Assembly (NCBI GenBank): GCA_947501045.1
Contig: CANMUI010000003.1
Coordinates: 124,001-188,000 of the forward strand
Reading direction: 5' to 3'
Origin: an uncultured Psychrobacter sp.
GTDB lineage: Bacteria > Pseudomonadota > Gammaproteobacteria > Pseudomonadales > Moraxellaceae
Length of the DNA stretch: 64,000 nt
Part shown: in pieces, positions 18,460 through 27,054 of the stretch
How positions within the stretch are numbered: the first letter of the stretch is position 1
How the letters are laid out: each line of letters starts with the position of its first letter
Made by a program: the position numbers and the translations under genes
Notes under the pieces: generated by a model
What the model was told of the DNA's origin: nothing
The model's input: only the letters and a program-made list of their open reading frames with translations
Database searches by the model: none

Positions 18460-19728
18460 CTAAGATTTGCTAGATTGAGATTTACGACGAAAACCATGAC
18501 GTTTAAGCTCTAATTTAGCAATCATGGTTTTGTGCACCTCATCTGGACCATCAGCTAAGCGTAACGCGCGTGCCTGCGCATAAAAAGCAGGCAACATAGT
18601 ATCTTGGCAAACGCCCATACCGCCATGGATTTGTATCGCCATATCGACCACTTCTTGTAGCACGGTTGGCGCTACTACCTTGATCGCTGATATTTCAGTC
18701 AATGCCGCTTTTGTACCCTGACTATCCATCTTTTGTGCAGCATATAGCGTCAATAAGCGTGCTTGATCAATTTTAATACGAGCCTCAGCGATGCGCTCTA
18801 AATTTCCGCCCAGTTGCAATAAAGGTTTGCCAAAAGCAGTACGTTTCATACCGCGATGTACCGCAAGCTCCAGCGACTTCTCGGCTGCGCCAATACAGCG
18901 CATACAATGGTGAATACGACCAGGTCCTAGGCGGCCTTGGGCAATCTCAAAGCCCATACCAGGCCCGCCGATAAAACTATCAGCAGGGACGCGGACATTG
19001 TCAAAGCTGACTTCACCATGACCGTGCGGCGCATCATAATCGCCGAATACTTTGAGCATACGCTCAATTTTGACGCCAGCGGTTTTGACAGGTACGAGTA
19101 CCATAGAGTGCTGCTGATGACGATCTTTACTCTCATCAGGCGTATAAGCCATGACGATCAATAGATCAACCGCTGGATCGCCAAGACCCGATGACCACCA
19201 TTTGCTACCGTTGATGACGATCTCATCGCCTTCAACCACTGCTGTGGCCTGCATATTGGTGGCATCACTTGAGGCCACATCAGGCTCGGTCATACAAAAC
19301 ACTGAGCGCGTCTTACCCGCGAGCAGAGGCGTCAACCATCGATCTTGCTGCTCTTCACTACCATAGCGCCATAACAGCTCCATATTACCGCTATCAGGAG
19401 CGTTACAGTTAAAGATATGCGGCGCTAATATACTACGTCCGGTCAACTCGGCGATAGGAGCGTAGTCAGTGACAGACAAGCCTGCGCCTAGGGTCTCGTC
19501 GGGAAGAAACAAATTCCAAAGACCTGCTTTGCGTGCCTGCTGGCGTAGAGCTTCATAAGCTTCAGGCCAGCGCCAGTTCTCCCAATTACCATCAGGGTTT
19601 AGCTCATGGCAATCTTGCCAAAACTGTGCCTCCATTGGTTCAATCTGCGTTTCGATGAACTCTTTAACTTTTGTGTGCATGGTTTGACCATGTTCTGTAG
19701 TGGTAAACATTAAGGTATTGTTAGTCAT
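18460..19728 (-). CDS. Acyl-CoA dehydrogenase (ACAD10/11 type)
   Basis: FAD enzyme of 422 residues with the three standard domains: N-terminal helices, middle beta domain (FCMTEPDVASSDATN), and C-terminal helices ending QIHGGMGVCQDTM. Where medium-chain dehydrogenases carry the catalytic Glu (YEGT), this protein reads LADGPDEVH, an Asp in the aligned place, as in the ACAD10/11 branch. First gene of a minus-strand cluster with the APH-like kinase, a phosphatase and an SDR. A strong AAGGAAGAG precedes the ATG. Together with the kinase it may convert hydroxyacyl-CoA into enoyl-CoA by way of a phosphate ester. Confidence 0.9.
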   Translation of the reverse strand: MTNNTLMFTTTEHGQTMHTKVKEFIETQIEPMEAQFWQDCHELNPDGNWENWRWPEAYEALRQQARKAGLWNLFLPDETLGAGLSVTDYAPIAELTGRSILAPHIFNCNAPDSGNMELLWRYGSEEQQDRWLTPLLAGKTRSVFCMTEPDVASSDATNMQATAVVEGDEIVINGSKWWSSGLGDPAVDLLIVMAYTPDESKDRHQQHSMVLVPVKTAGVKIERMLKVFGDYDAPHGHGEVSFDNVRVPADSFIGGPGMGFEIAQGRLGPGRIHHCMRCIGAAEKSLELAVHRGMKRTAFGKPLLQLGGNLERIAEARIKIDQARLLTLYAAQKMDSQGTKAALTEISAIKVVAPTVLQEVVDMAIQIHGGMGVCQDTMLPAFYAQARALRLADGPDEVHKTMIAKLELKRHGFRRKSQSSKS

Positions 19729-19861
19729 AGTTATTCTCTTCCTTGTTTGACATTGATATTACACTTATAAGTATTTGTAAGCGTTGATAGCAGCACGGTG
19801 TACGGACGTTTACTGTTTTTCATATGCTACATTTATAACACAGCCCTCGTGAATAAACAGC

Positions 19862-19895
19862 AAAAAAGGCGTAACCTGCTGGGTCACGCCTTTAG
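19862..19895 (-). terminator. Rho-independent terminator after sohB
   Basis: Read on the minus strand: stem AAAGGCGTGACC / GGTTACGCCTTT (one mismatch) followed by a run of T, 30 bases after the sohB stop. Confidence 0.8.
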
Positions 19896-19925
19896 TATAG
19901 CTACATGAATACTATCTGCTGTTTA

Positions 19926-20888
19926 TTATTTTAAAATATTCAAACGACTAGCAAGGTCAAACCGCAGCATCGCCTCTGGCAGCTTATCAATAGCCATATT
20001 AAGTGTCGCTTCTGCTGCTTGCGAAAATCCCAGCTTTTCGGCAAGGGTTGGTTTTTGACGAGAATGCACAGCATAAACTTGATTGTCATCCATCAACTCT
20101 AAAATATAACTGTCTGAGGTTTGCAGATGATCGACAAGATTAAGATGCACAGCGTCTTCGCCGTACCAATGCTCACCTGTAGCGACTTTGTCCAAATCAA
20201 GCATAGCGCGGTAGCGATTGACAAAGTGCTTAAATAGCTCGTGCGTTTGTTCGAGCTCCTCTTGATATTTAGCGCGATCTTCGTCGTCATTTTCACCGAA
20301 TAAAGTTACGGTACGCTTATAATCGCCGGCGGTGAACATCTCATAATCAACATCGTGATTTTTGAGCCACTTATGAAAGTTTGGTAGCTGCGAGACCACA
20401 CCGATTGAACCAATAACAGCAAAAGGCGCTGCTATAATATTATCTGCAACGCAGGCCATCATATAACCACCGCTAGCAGCCACTTTATCCACGCAGACTG
20501 TTAGCTTGAGACCGGCATCTTTTAAGCGTGCCAACTGCGCTGCTGCTAGGCCATAACCGTGTACTAATCCTCCCGCTGATTCGAGACGAATGACTACTTC
20601 ATCACCCTTATTAGCGGTGCTAATTAAGGTACTAATCTCCTCACGCAAATGCTTGACTGCAGAGGCTTTAATATCACCATCAAAGTCAAGTACAAAGACC
20701 TGTTTACTCTCGCCCTTGGCTTTATCTTTCGATAACTTTTTAGCTTTTTTTGCCATGCTCTTTTTAAAATGCTTTAGCGCAGATTTACCTTGGGTAGCCT
20801 CTAACAAGTCTTCTTGACGCTGCTGCTGGGTTTTGTTGAGATGACGTACTTTGAGCTCGACAGGATTTTTTGATGGATTAAATAGCAT
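19926..20888 (-). CDS. sohB: SohB-like S49 peptidase lacking the membrane anchor
   Basis: Serine peptidase of the SppA/SohB family, 320 residues. The Ser-Lys dyad is intact: Ser139 in KVAASGGYM and Lys191 in GDYKRT, spaced 52 residues apart as in E. coli SohB (Ser178/Lys230). E. coli SohB begins with a transmembrane helix; this protein instead starts MLFNPSKNPVELK and shows no hydrophobic segment before the catalytic domain, only a Lys-rich helix (about 35-60). The start is well supported by AAGGA at eight bases, so the missing anchor is probably real. Substrates are unknown for the family; this form may be cytoplasmic. Confidence 0.9.
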   Translation of the reverse strand: MLFNPSKNPVELKVRHLNKTQQQRQEDLLEATQGKSALKHFKKSMAKKAKKLSKDKAKGESKQVFVLDFDGDIKASAVKHLREEISTLISTANKGDEVVIRLESAGGLVHGYGLAAAQLARLKDAGLKLTVCVDKVAASGGYMMACVADNIIAAPFAVIGSIGVVSQLPNFHKWLKNHDVDYEMFTAGDYKRTVTLFGENDDEDRAKYQEELEQTHELFKHFVNRYRAMLDLDKVATGEHWYGEDAVHLNLVDHLQTSDSYILELMDDNQVYAVHSRQKPTLAEKLGFSQAAEATLNMAIDKLPEAMLRFDLASRLNILK

Positions 20889-21280
20889 AAATGATTTTCC
20901 TTGAGTAATAGCTTAAGTAAAAGCCTGGCTGGTTTATATTATAAATTGTTCTTAAAATGATATGCGCGCGCGACCGCTCATTTTCAAGCAAGTCGATGAG
21001 ATTTGTAGCGGTTTGATGGTACTCGGCTCTATAGTACAGCCATACCCCTATACTTATACTATAACTACAAACTATATGTTTGTGCTCATATTGGATTACG
21101 TGACAGAGTTGTATAACAAAGGCACATTAGGCATAATATGCGTCTATATAAAATTCTCTACAGCTATCGTAACGATGATTAATATTAATCACGTTTTGTA
21201 AGCTGTTTTTTGTCGTTAATTTTGATTTATGGCGGCAGTAATACTCTTTGAATTAAGCAAACAACTGGACAACAAATATT
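20889..21280. other. Divergent intergenic region sohB / aspS
   Basis: About 390 AT-rich bases. A 79-codon frame at 20962-21201 has no ribosome site and an unlikely composition, so I treat the region as non-coding promoter sequence. Confidence 0.5.
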
Positions 21281-23125
21281 ATGACGCAAAGTGAAATGAC
21301 CACACACAGTAAATACCGAGATGAGTATTGCGGCGCTGTAACCGAGAACTTATTTGAACAAACCATCTCTATCGTCGGCTGGGTACATCGTCGCCGCGAT
21401 CATGGTGGGGTTATTTTCTTAGATATGCGCGATCGTGCAGGTATTCTGCAAGTGGTCGTCGATCCTGATACTCCTGAGGCTTTTGCTACTGCCGATGCGG
21501 TACGCCCTGAGTATGTACTCAAAATTACAGGACGGGTGCGCCGCCGCTACGAAGGTACCGAAAATCCAAATATGACCAGTGGTCAAGCCGAGCTATTGGG
21601 TAAAGAGATTGAAGTATTAGCCAAATCTGATACCCCGCCATTTCCATTAAATGATGAGAACATGACCGTATCAGAGGACTTGCGCTTAAAGTATCGCTAT
21701 CTCGATATGCGTCGCCCGCAGATGCAGGAGCGTATGGTGTTTCGCGCCAAAGCCACCTCTACCATTCGTCGTTATCTAGATGATCATGGCTTTTTGGATG
21801 TTGAAACCCCTATCTTGACTCGTGCCACTCCAGAGGGCGCACGTGATTATCTAGTGCCATCACGTACACGTCCGGGCAATTTCTTCGCGCTGCCGCAGTC
21901 GCCGCAGCTGTTTAAGCAGCTCCTGATGGTGTCAGGCTTTGATCGCTATTACCAGATCGCTAAGTGCTTTCGTGATGAAGACTTGCGTGCTGATCGTCAG
22001 CCTGAATTTACCCAAGTCGATATTGAGACCTCATTCTTAGATGAAGAAGAGATCATGAATATCAACGAAGGTCTGATCAAAAACTTATTCAAAACTATGC
22101 TGGGTGTAGAGCTGGCTGACTTTCCACGTATGACTTATTTTGAGGCCATGCGTGATTATGCCTCCGACAAGCCTGATCTGCGCATTCCACTAAAACTAGT
22201 GGACGTTGCAGACCTGATGCAAGACGTTGATTTTAAAGTATTTGCCGGTCCTGCTAATGACGCTAAAGGTCGCGTAGCGGCACTGCGTATCCCAAATGGT
22301 GCCTCTTTGAGTCGTAAGCAAATCGACGAATATACCAAGTTCGTTGGTATTTATGGCGCACGCGGTTTAGCTTATATTAAAGTTAATGATGTAAGCTTGA
22401 TCAATAATGGCGTCGATAAAGAGTCAGGACTACAGTCGCCTATTATCAAAAATATGACCGATGAAGTTCTTGCTAGCCTCATAGAACGTACCGGTGCCCA
22501 AGATGGCGATATCATCTTCTTTGGGGCAGATAAAGCTAGCGTTGTAAACGATGCGATGGGCGCACTGCGTCAAAAGATCGGTTTGGATCTGGAGATGAAA
22601 ACCTGCGAGTGGGCGCCGCTCTGGGTTACTGATTTTCCCATGTTTGAAGAAACTGACGATGGTAAATGGACGTCAATGCACCATCCGTTTACCAAACCTA
22701 AAGGCTCGGTAGAAGAGCTAAAAAACAATCCTGCAACCGCGCTTTCTATCGCCTATGATATGGTGCTAAATGGCACTGAGATCGGCGGTGGTAGTTTACG
22801 TATCAATACGCTTGAGATGCAACAAGCGGTATTTGAAGCACTAGGTATTGATGCAGCTGAGGCTGAAGAGAAGTTTAGCTTCTTACTAGATGCGCTCAAA
22901 TTTGGTGCGCCGCCGCACGGAGGTTTGGCGTTTGGTTTGGATCGTCTGATTATGCTTATGGTAGGTGCAAGCTCTATTCGTGATGTCATTGCCTTTCCAA
23001 AAACTAAGACCGCTGAGGACCCATTGACTCAAGCACCTGCTCCTGTCGATAGCAAGCAGCTACGTGAGCTTGGTATTCGTATGCGTGAAAAGGTGCAAGT
23101 AGATACCAGTAATCCTGCTCAATAA
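21281..23125 (+). CDS. aspS: Aspartate-tRNA ligase
   Basis: Class IIb synthetase charging tRNA-Asp. 614 residues of bacterial type: N-terminal OB anticodon-binding domain (WVHRRRDHGGVIFLDMRDR), catalytic core with motif 2 (FRDEDLRADRQPEFTQ) and the inserted GAD domain (about 300-430), and motif 3 GLAFGLDRLIML. Whether it is strict or also charges tRNA-Asn depends on gatCAB/asnS elsewhere. Neither candidate start (21281 or Met6 at 21296) has a strong ribosome site. It marks the left boundary of the LOS gene locus; the acyltransferase starts 82 bases after its stop. Confidence 0.97.
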   Translation: MTQSEMTTHSKYRDEYCGAVTENLFEQTISIVGWVHRRRDHGGVIFLDMRDRAGILQVVVDPDTPEAFATADAVRPEYVLKITGRVRRRYEGTENPNMTSGQAELLGKEIEVLAKSDTPPFPLNDENMTVSEDLRLKYRYLDMRRPQMQERMVFRAKATSTIRRYLDDHGFLDVETPILTRATPEGARDYLVPSRTRPGNFFALPQSPQLFKQLLMVSGFDRYYQIAKCFRDEDLRADRQPEFTQVDIETSFLDEEEIMNINEGLIKNLFKTMLGVELADFPRMTYFEAMRDYASDKPDLRIPLKLVDVADLMQDVDFKVFAGPANDAKGRVAALRIPNGASLSRKQIDEYTKFVGIYGARGLAYIKVNDVSLINNGVDKESGLQSPIIKNMTDEVLASLIERTGAQDGDIIFFGADKASVVNDAMGALRQKIGLDLEMKTCEWAPLWVTDFPMFEETDDGKWTSMHHPFTKPKGSVEELKNNPATALSIAYDMVLNGTEIGGGSLRINTLEMQQAVFEALGIDAAEAEEKFSFLLDALKFGAPPHGGLAFGLDRLIMLMVGASSIRDVIAFPKTKTAEDPLTQAPAPVDSKQLRELGIRMREKVQVDTSNPAQ

Positions 23126-23207
23126 ATGATCTGAAAATGGATGGTTATTTCATGCGATATTATTTTTTGCAGTACGCTTGTTCACACCATGATTTTTTAG
23201 TATGTGA

Positions 23208-24164
23208 GTGGTCGTGAATCCATACCAAATATTCAAATACGTGCCATTATCTGTGCTGCAGATACTGGCACGTTTTGTTGCTTGGATTATCGTATGGTTG
23301 CCAAATTCAAGCTTAGTACGCACTATTAAAGTAAATATACTGCTGGTTAGTCCAGCGTTGCCTGACAGTCATAAGCCGTCTTTAATTAGGGATATTGTTC
23401 GCAATCAAAGCTTGAGTAGTGTTGAATCTATTAAAAGCTGGGCTATGTCGCCTGAATGGAGCATCGCGCAAATTCGCGAAGTTTACGACAAAGACCTTTT
23501 ACTAGAGGGTCTTGCCAGCCCCAATGGTATGCTTGCTATCGTGCCGCATTTGGGAACATGGGAGATGATGAATGCTTGGCTGAATCAATTTGGCGCGCCT
23601 ACCATCATGTATAAACCGGTCAAAAACAAACTCGCTAATAACTTTATTTTGCAAGGCCGTGCCCGTCTTAATGCCACTTTGGTACCGACAGATGGTAGCG
23701 GTGTTAAAGAAATATTTAAAACGCTTAAACGAGGCGGTTTTAGTATCATATTACCCGATCATGTTCCTGAGCCTTCAGGGGGAGTGATCGTGCCGTTTTT
23801 TGGGATTAAAACCCTGACCAGCACTCTTGCTTCCAAACTTGCTAATAAAACTAAATGTGCACTAGTTGGCCTCTCTTGTATCCGGCGCGATGATAAAGAT
23901 GGTTTTGATATCTATTGTTACAAGCTTGATGACCCAGCATTATATGATCGGGATGTCTCAGTTGCTACGCATGCCTTGAATCAAGCTATGGAACGTATGA
24001 TTAAAGCACATTTTAGTCACTATATGTGGAGTTATCGGCGCTTTAAACGTGTGCCTCTATTGGGTAATCCCTACCGCGCTGATGAGACTACTTTAGCAGA
24101 TTTTATTTGCAACAACTACTCTGCAAATAGCAATGCAACTACAGATAATAGTAAAGATACCTAA
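23208..24164 (+). CDS. LpxL/HtrB-like lysophospholipid acyltransferase
   Basis: Membrane-associated acyltransferase of 318 residues, family of the late lipid A acyltransferases. The catalytic H-x4-E motif is HLGTWE (His114, Glu119), and LPDHVPEPSGG with FFG fits the second conserved block. A hydrophobic N-terminal helix (about 13-32) anchors it. An ATG at 23202 runs straight into TGA, so the gene must start at GTG 23208 or 23214. It opens the plus-strand arm of the LOS locus; adding a secondary acyl chain to lipid A is the likely job, though the true substrate is not certain. Confidence 0.85.
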   Translation: MVVNPYQIFKYVPLSVLQILARFVAWIIVWLPNSSLVRTIKVNILLVSPALPDSHKPSLIRDIVRNQSLSSVESIKSWAMSPEWSIAQIREVYDKDLLLEGLASPNGMLAIVPHLGTWEMMNAWLNQFGAPTIMYKPVKNKLANNFILQGRARLNATLVPTDGSGVKEIFKTLKRGGFSIILPDHVPEPSGGVIVPFFGIKTLTSTLASKLANKTKCALVGLSCIRRDDKDGFDIYCYKLDDPALYDRDVSVATHALNQAMERMIKAHFSHYMWSYRRFKRVPLLGNPYRADETTLADFICNNYSANSNATTDNSKDT

Positions 24165-24174
24165 ACACAGTTAT

Positions 24175-24214
24175 AGAATCATATAAATAACGTTGTTCTT
24201 ATTTATATGATTCT
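24175..24214. other. Perfect 16-bp inverted repeat between acyltransferase and glycosyltransferase
   Basis: AGAATCATATAAATAA (24175-24190) and TTATTTATATGATTCT (24199-24214) around an eight-base loop. In the RNA it makes a strong AT-rich hairpin ten bases after the acyltransferase stop. No T-run follows, so it may be a weak terminator, a processing or stabilising hairpin, or a binding site. Confidence 0.7.
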
Positions 24215-24269
24215 ACTGAGGTTGATAGGTAGACGTTTTATCTTTTTTCAATATTAATATGAGTCTATT

Positions 24270-25070
24270 ATGGTCTTCAATACCGCTGATTCCCCATCTA
24301 CTATTCAAGCGAACACAGACGCCAGCTCGTCCGAGCAACGTTATATTGTCTGTATGAAATGGGGGGATAAGTACGGAGCTGAATATGTGAATCGTTTGTA
24401 CAATATGGTTAGCCGGCATTTGACATTGGACTTTCAGATGGTTTGCTTGACTGATGATAGCACGGGGATTGATCCTGCCGTACACTGCTACCCTATCCCT
24501 GAGCTTGATCTGCCAGCAGGTCCTGAGCGCGGCTGGAAGAAGCTTACCACCTTTAAACCTAAACTCTACGATCTAAAAGGGGTTGCGCTTTTTTTAGATA
24601 TCGATATTGTCATTGTTGATAATATTGATGCCTTTTTTACCTACGAAGCTGAGCACGATGACAGCGTCGTGATTATTCGCGATTGGAAAAAACCTTGGCG
24701 CATGATCGGTAATAGCTCAGTGTATCGCTTCAAAATAGGCAAGAACACCTACCCGGAGCTTTTAGAAAATTTTGAGCGTCACTTCGATACTATTCGTACG
24801 CAAGTACGTCATGAGCAGGCCTATTTATCCAATTATCTACGCGAGCATCATCACTTAGAGTATTGGCCAAAGGAATGGTGTGTGAGCTTCAAATATCAAT
24901 GTATCGCCCCTATTCCGTTTAATTTGGTACGCGCACCCAGACTACCAGATGGCGCAAAAATAGTTATCTTCCACGGTGAGATCAATCCACCAGATGCAAT
25001 AAGCGGTGGCGGGGGTAAATGGTATCGCCATGTCAAACCAAGTCCTTGGTTAAAAGAGCATTGGCAATAA
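24270..25070 (+). CDS. DxD glycosyltransferase of the LOS locus (left-arm copy)
   Basis: GT-A type transferase of 266 residues. The core begins with YIVCMKWGDKYGAEYVNRLY, and LFLDIDIVIVDNID carries the DxD metal/sugar-nucleotide motif near residue 111-113. The first 24 residues are variable. A paralogue with the same order of motifs lies at 31360-32190 on the other strand, at the far end of the same locus. Exact sugar and linkage unknown; LOS outer core is the likely target from context. A run of six G (24361-24366) falls in codons 31-33. Confidence 0.75.
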   Translation: MVFNTADSPSTIQANTDASSSEQRYIVCMKWGDKYGAEYVNRLYNMVSRHLTLDFQMVCLTDDSTGIDPAVHCYPIPELDLPAGPERGWKKLTTFKPKLYDLKGVALFLDIDIVIVDNIDAFFTYEAEHDDSVVIIRDWKKPWRMIGNSSVYRFKIGKNTYPELLENFERHFDTIRTQVRHEQAYLSNYLREHHHLEYWPKEWCVSFKYQCIAPIPFNLVRAPRLPDGAKIVIFHGEINPPDAISGGGGKWYRHVKPSPWLKEHWQ

Positions 25071-25154
25071 TTTGTCAAAAACTTATATTAATCAAAAGCC
25101 ATAATGAAAAACGCTTAACAGCAATGACTAAAAGATAAATTACTGGAAGACCAT

Positions 25155-26012
25155 ATGGTGACAGATTCGGAGCTACAGCGTCCTTCCTTTGCTGAGTTTA
25201 ATGTTGACAACCAGCTAGTTGCTATCAACGCTTTTGATGCTAGTGAAGCGATGCAAAGTCTACACGGAAGATCGGTAAACATCATTGCCTCTGGCCCTTC
25301 TATCGCTGATTTATCATTCTCAGAGCTACTAGACACCCCTACTACTTTTGTGAATGGTAGTATTAGTCTTACTGCACAGTATAATTTTACTAATGTCGCT
25401 GGCTACATTATTAGCGACGCCCGTTTTATCAAACATCACCCTGAGATTTTACAAAAGCATTATACAGGCCAGCCTTTATACGCCACTTTGGCTGTATTTG
25501 AGGCTTTAGCAACAACCTTCCCTAGCCTTGTGCGTAATTATCATCAGGCGATGCGAGTGATATATCCCGTAGATAGACCTTGGCAAGCTCAATCAAATAA
25601 CTCTTTATTTAGTAAGCTGGCTTTCAGAAAAAATAGAAAAAAACCTTTATCTTACTTTGCCAATAGTCCTAATTTCATAATTGACGATGGTCATAAACCA
25701 GAACCTATCGGGGTGTCTTTAGATATGACTTATGGGTTCGTAGAGGCAGGCACTGTGGCTTATGTGGCAGCGCAGTTGGCATTCTCAAAAGGGGCTGGTG
25801 CTATCCACCTGTATGGTATTGATTTGCTTAATGCTAGCCAACCAAGATTTTATGAAAATCGTGACAATAGTGCACCAAGTAAACTTGATAAGGCTATTAG
25901 TGATCGGATTGTGCCTTCATTTAATCTACTAGGTAGCGTTTATAAAGAGCGCGGTGTAACTGTTTATAACCACTCTCCTGTTTCCAAAGTTCTGTTTGAT
26001 AATCTTTATTAA
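25155..26012 (+). CDS. GT42/DUF115-like putative glycosyltransferase
   Basis: Protein of 285 residues not assigned with certainty. The opening block SVNIIASGPSIADLSF resembles the nucleotide-sugar binding GNGPSL of Campylobacter Cst sialyltransferases (GT42) and of DUF115/MptE-like proteins. Later GTVAYVAAQLAFSKGAGAIHLYGIDL matches the GT42 arrangement of a helix followed by LSGIDF. A final SVYKERGVTVYNHSP also fits. No sialic-acid synthesis genes are in the window, so the donor may be another acidic sugar (for example Kdo). GGAAG precedes the ATG. Role inferred from position among LOS transferases. Confidence 0.55.
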   Translation: MVTDSELQRPSFAEFNVDNQLVAINAFDASEAMQSLHGRSVNIIASGPSIADLSFSELLDTPTTFVNGSISLTAQYNFTNVAGYIISDARFIKHHPEILQKHYTGQPLYATLAVFEALATTFPSLVRNYHQAMRVIYPVDRPWQAQSNNSLFSKLAFRKNRKKPLSYFANSPNFIIDDGHKPEPIGVSLDMTYGFVEAGTVAYVAAQLAFSKGAGAIHLYGIDLLNASQPRFYENRDNSAPSKLDKAISDRIVPSFNLLGSVYKERGVTVYNHSPVSKVLFDNLY

Positions 26013-26145
26013 CAGTCTTTACTAATAACGCATGCTTAGTGCCCATGCTACTTTATTAAAAGTGCATCCTAAAACCACACTTTATTTGACACTAAATTAA
26101 ACGTCAGATACTACCTAGTTAACATCATCAGTTAGGGTTTTAAAA

Positions 26146-26931
26146 ATGAGTACACCTTCAGGTTGGCAGCGTAAATTAATCACCATTTTCAGGAGTGAGA
26201 AACGCCTTGGCGCTAGTACCATCATAAAAATGTTCAATGATAAAAGTATTGATGAGATGAAAGCCACGATCATAACTGAATCAATGTGTGATCCTGAAAA
26301 GCTTACTGGTAAACCGCGTACTAAAGACTTGTTTGCACATTTAGACAATATAAAGCATCAGTTCATCGGTCAACCAGAGCTATGCTTTTATCAGGCGGCT
26401 CTTATTGTCTTGTTGCGCCGAGAATATAAGCCCAAAGAAACCTTTGCTGAATTTGAAGCGCTTTGGACGACACAAACTGAGTTTTTATTGAAACATTTAT
26501 CGCTGCGCTGGATTATATCTGCTTGCGACACTTTCGTTGACCGCGCGCCAGACGAAGTCCGAGCGGCTGTTTTGATGAATGCCACTACGCTGATCAATAC
26601 TCTAAGGGTTTATGAGACTAAGCAGTTTTTGCAACTAGGATCTACAGATAATACTGAATTAAATCCGATTATTACCGACAACGTTGAAGCATTGTACCGC
26701 AGTGATATGCCCTTGTATGGTGGGCTTACCTACTTTCGTGCCGGCTTTGATGATACGCTAAAAAATATGCGCAATCGCTATGAAGAATTCTATGACGTTG
26801 ATACGCTTGCAACTACTATGTTGCTATCGGTTTTCGATAGGCTACAAACTCCTATAGATAATAATAGTAATGCTTTTACTACAATGCGCGACTTACATAA
26901 AAGTGAGCGTTCTATATGGTGGCAAGATTAG
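26146..26931 (+). CDS. Uncharacterised protein of the LOS locus
   Basis: 261 residues, not recognised. Soluble, mostly helical by appearance, no signal peptide, no DxD or nucleotide-binding loop, no transmembrane stretch. Conserved-looking parts include FCYQAALIVLLRREY-like (residues 80-95) and MPLYGGLTYFRAGFDDTLKNMRNRY (about 190-214). It is the last plus-strand gene of the left arm and meets the right arm tail to tail with 123 bases between. It may be a partner or modifier of the adjacent GT42-like protein, but this is only neighbourhood. Confidence 0.6.
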   Translation: MSTPSGWQRKLITIFRSEKRLGASTIIKMFNDKSIDEMKATIITESMCDPEKLTGKPRTKDLFAHLDNIKHQFIGQPELCFYQAALIVLLRREYKPKETFAEFEALWTTQTEFLLKHLSLRWIISACDTFVDRAPDEVRAAVLMNATTLINTLRVYETKQFLQLGSTDNTELNPIITDNVEALYRSDMPLYGGLTYFRAGFDDTLKNMRNRYEEFYDVDTLATTMLLSVFDRLQTPIDNNSNAFTTMRDLHKSERSIWWQD

Positions 26932-27054
26932 TTCTAAGTTTCATTTCTCATTTTAATCTACTGCCAAAAACTTAAAGAAATATAATGATGTCTGAGAATA
27001 TTTACAATGGTCAGTTCTCGTTAAATAGTAAAATACTTTTTAACAAACTGTTTA

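Noticed and set aside
20962..21201. 79-codon frame between sohB and aspS
   Set aside because: No ribosome site, unusual composition and placement over the probable aspS promoter.
24361..24366. G6 run in the left-arm glycosyltransferase as a phase switch
   Set aside because: Six is short, the codons TGG GGG GAT explain it, and G6 also occurs in a metabolic gene of this window.
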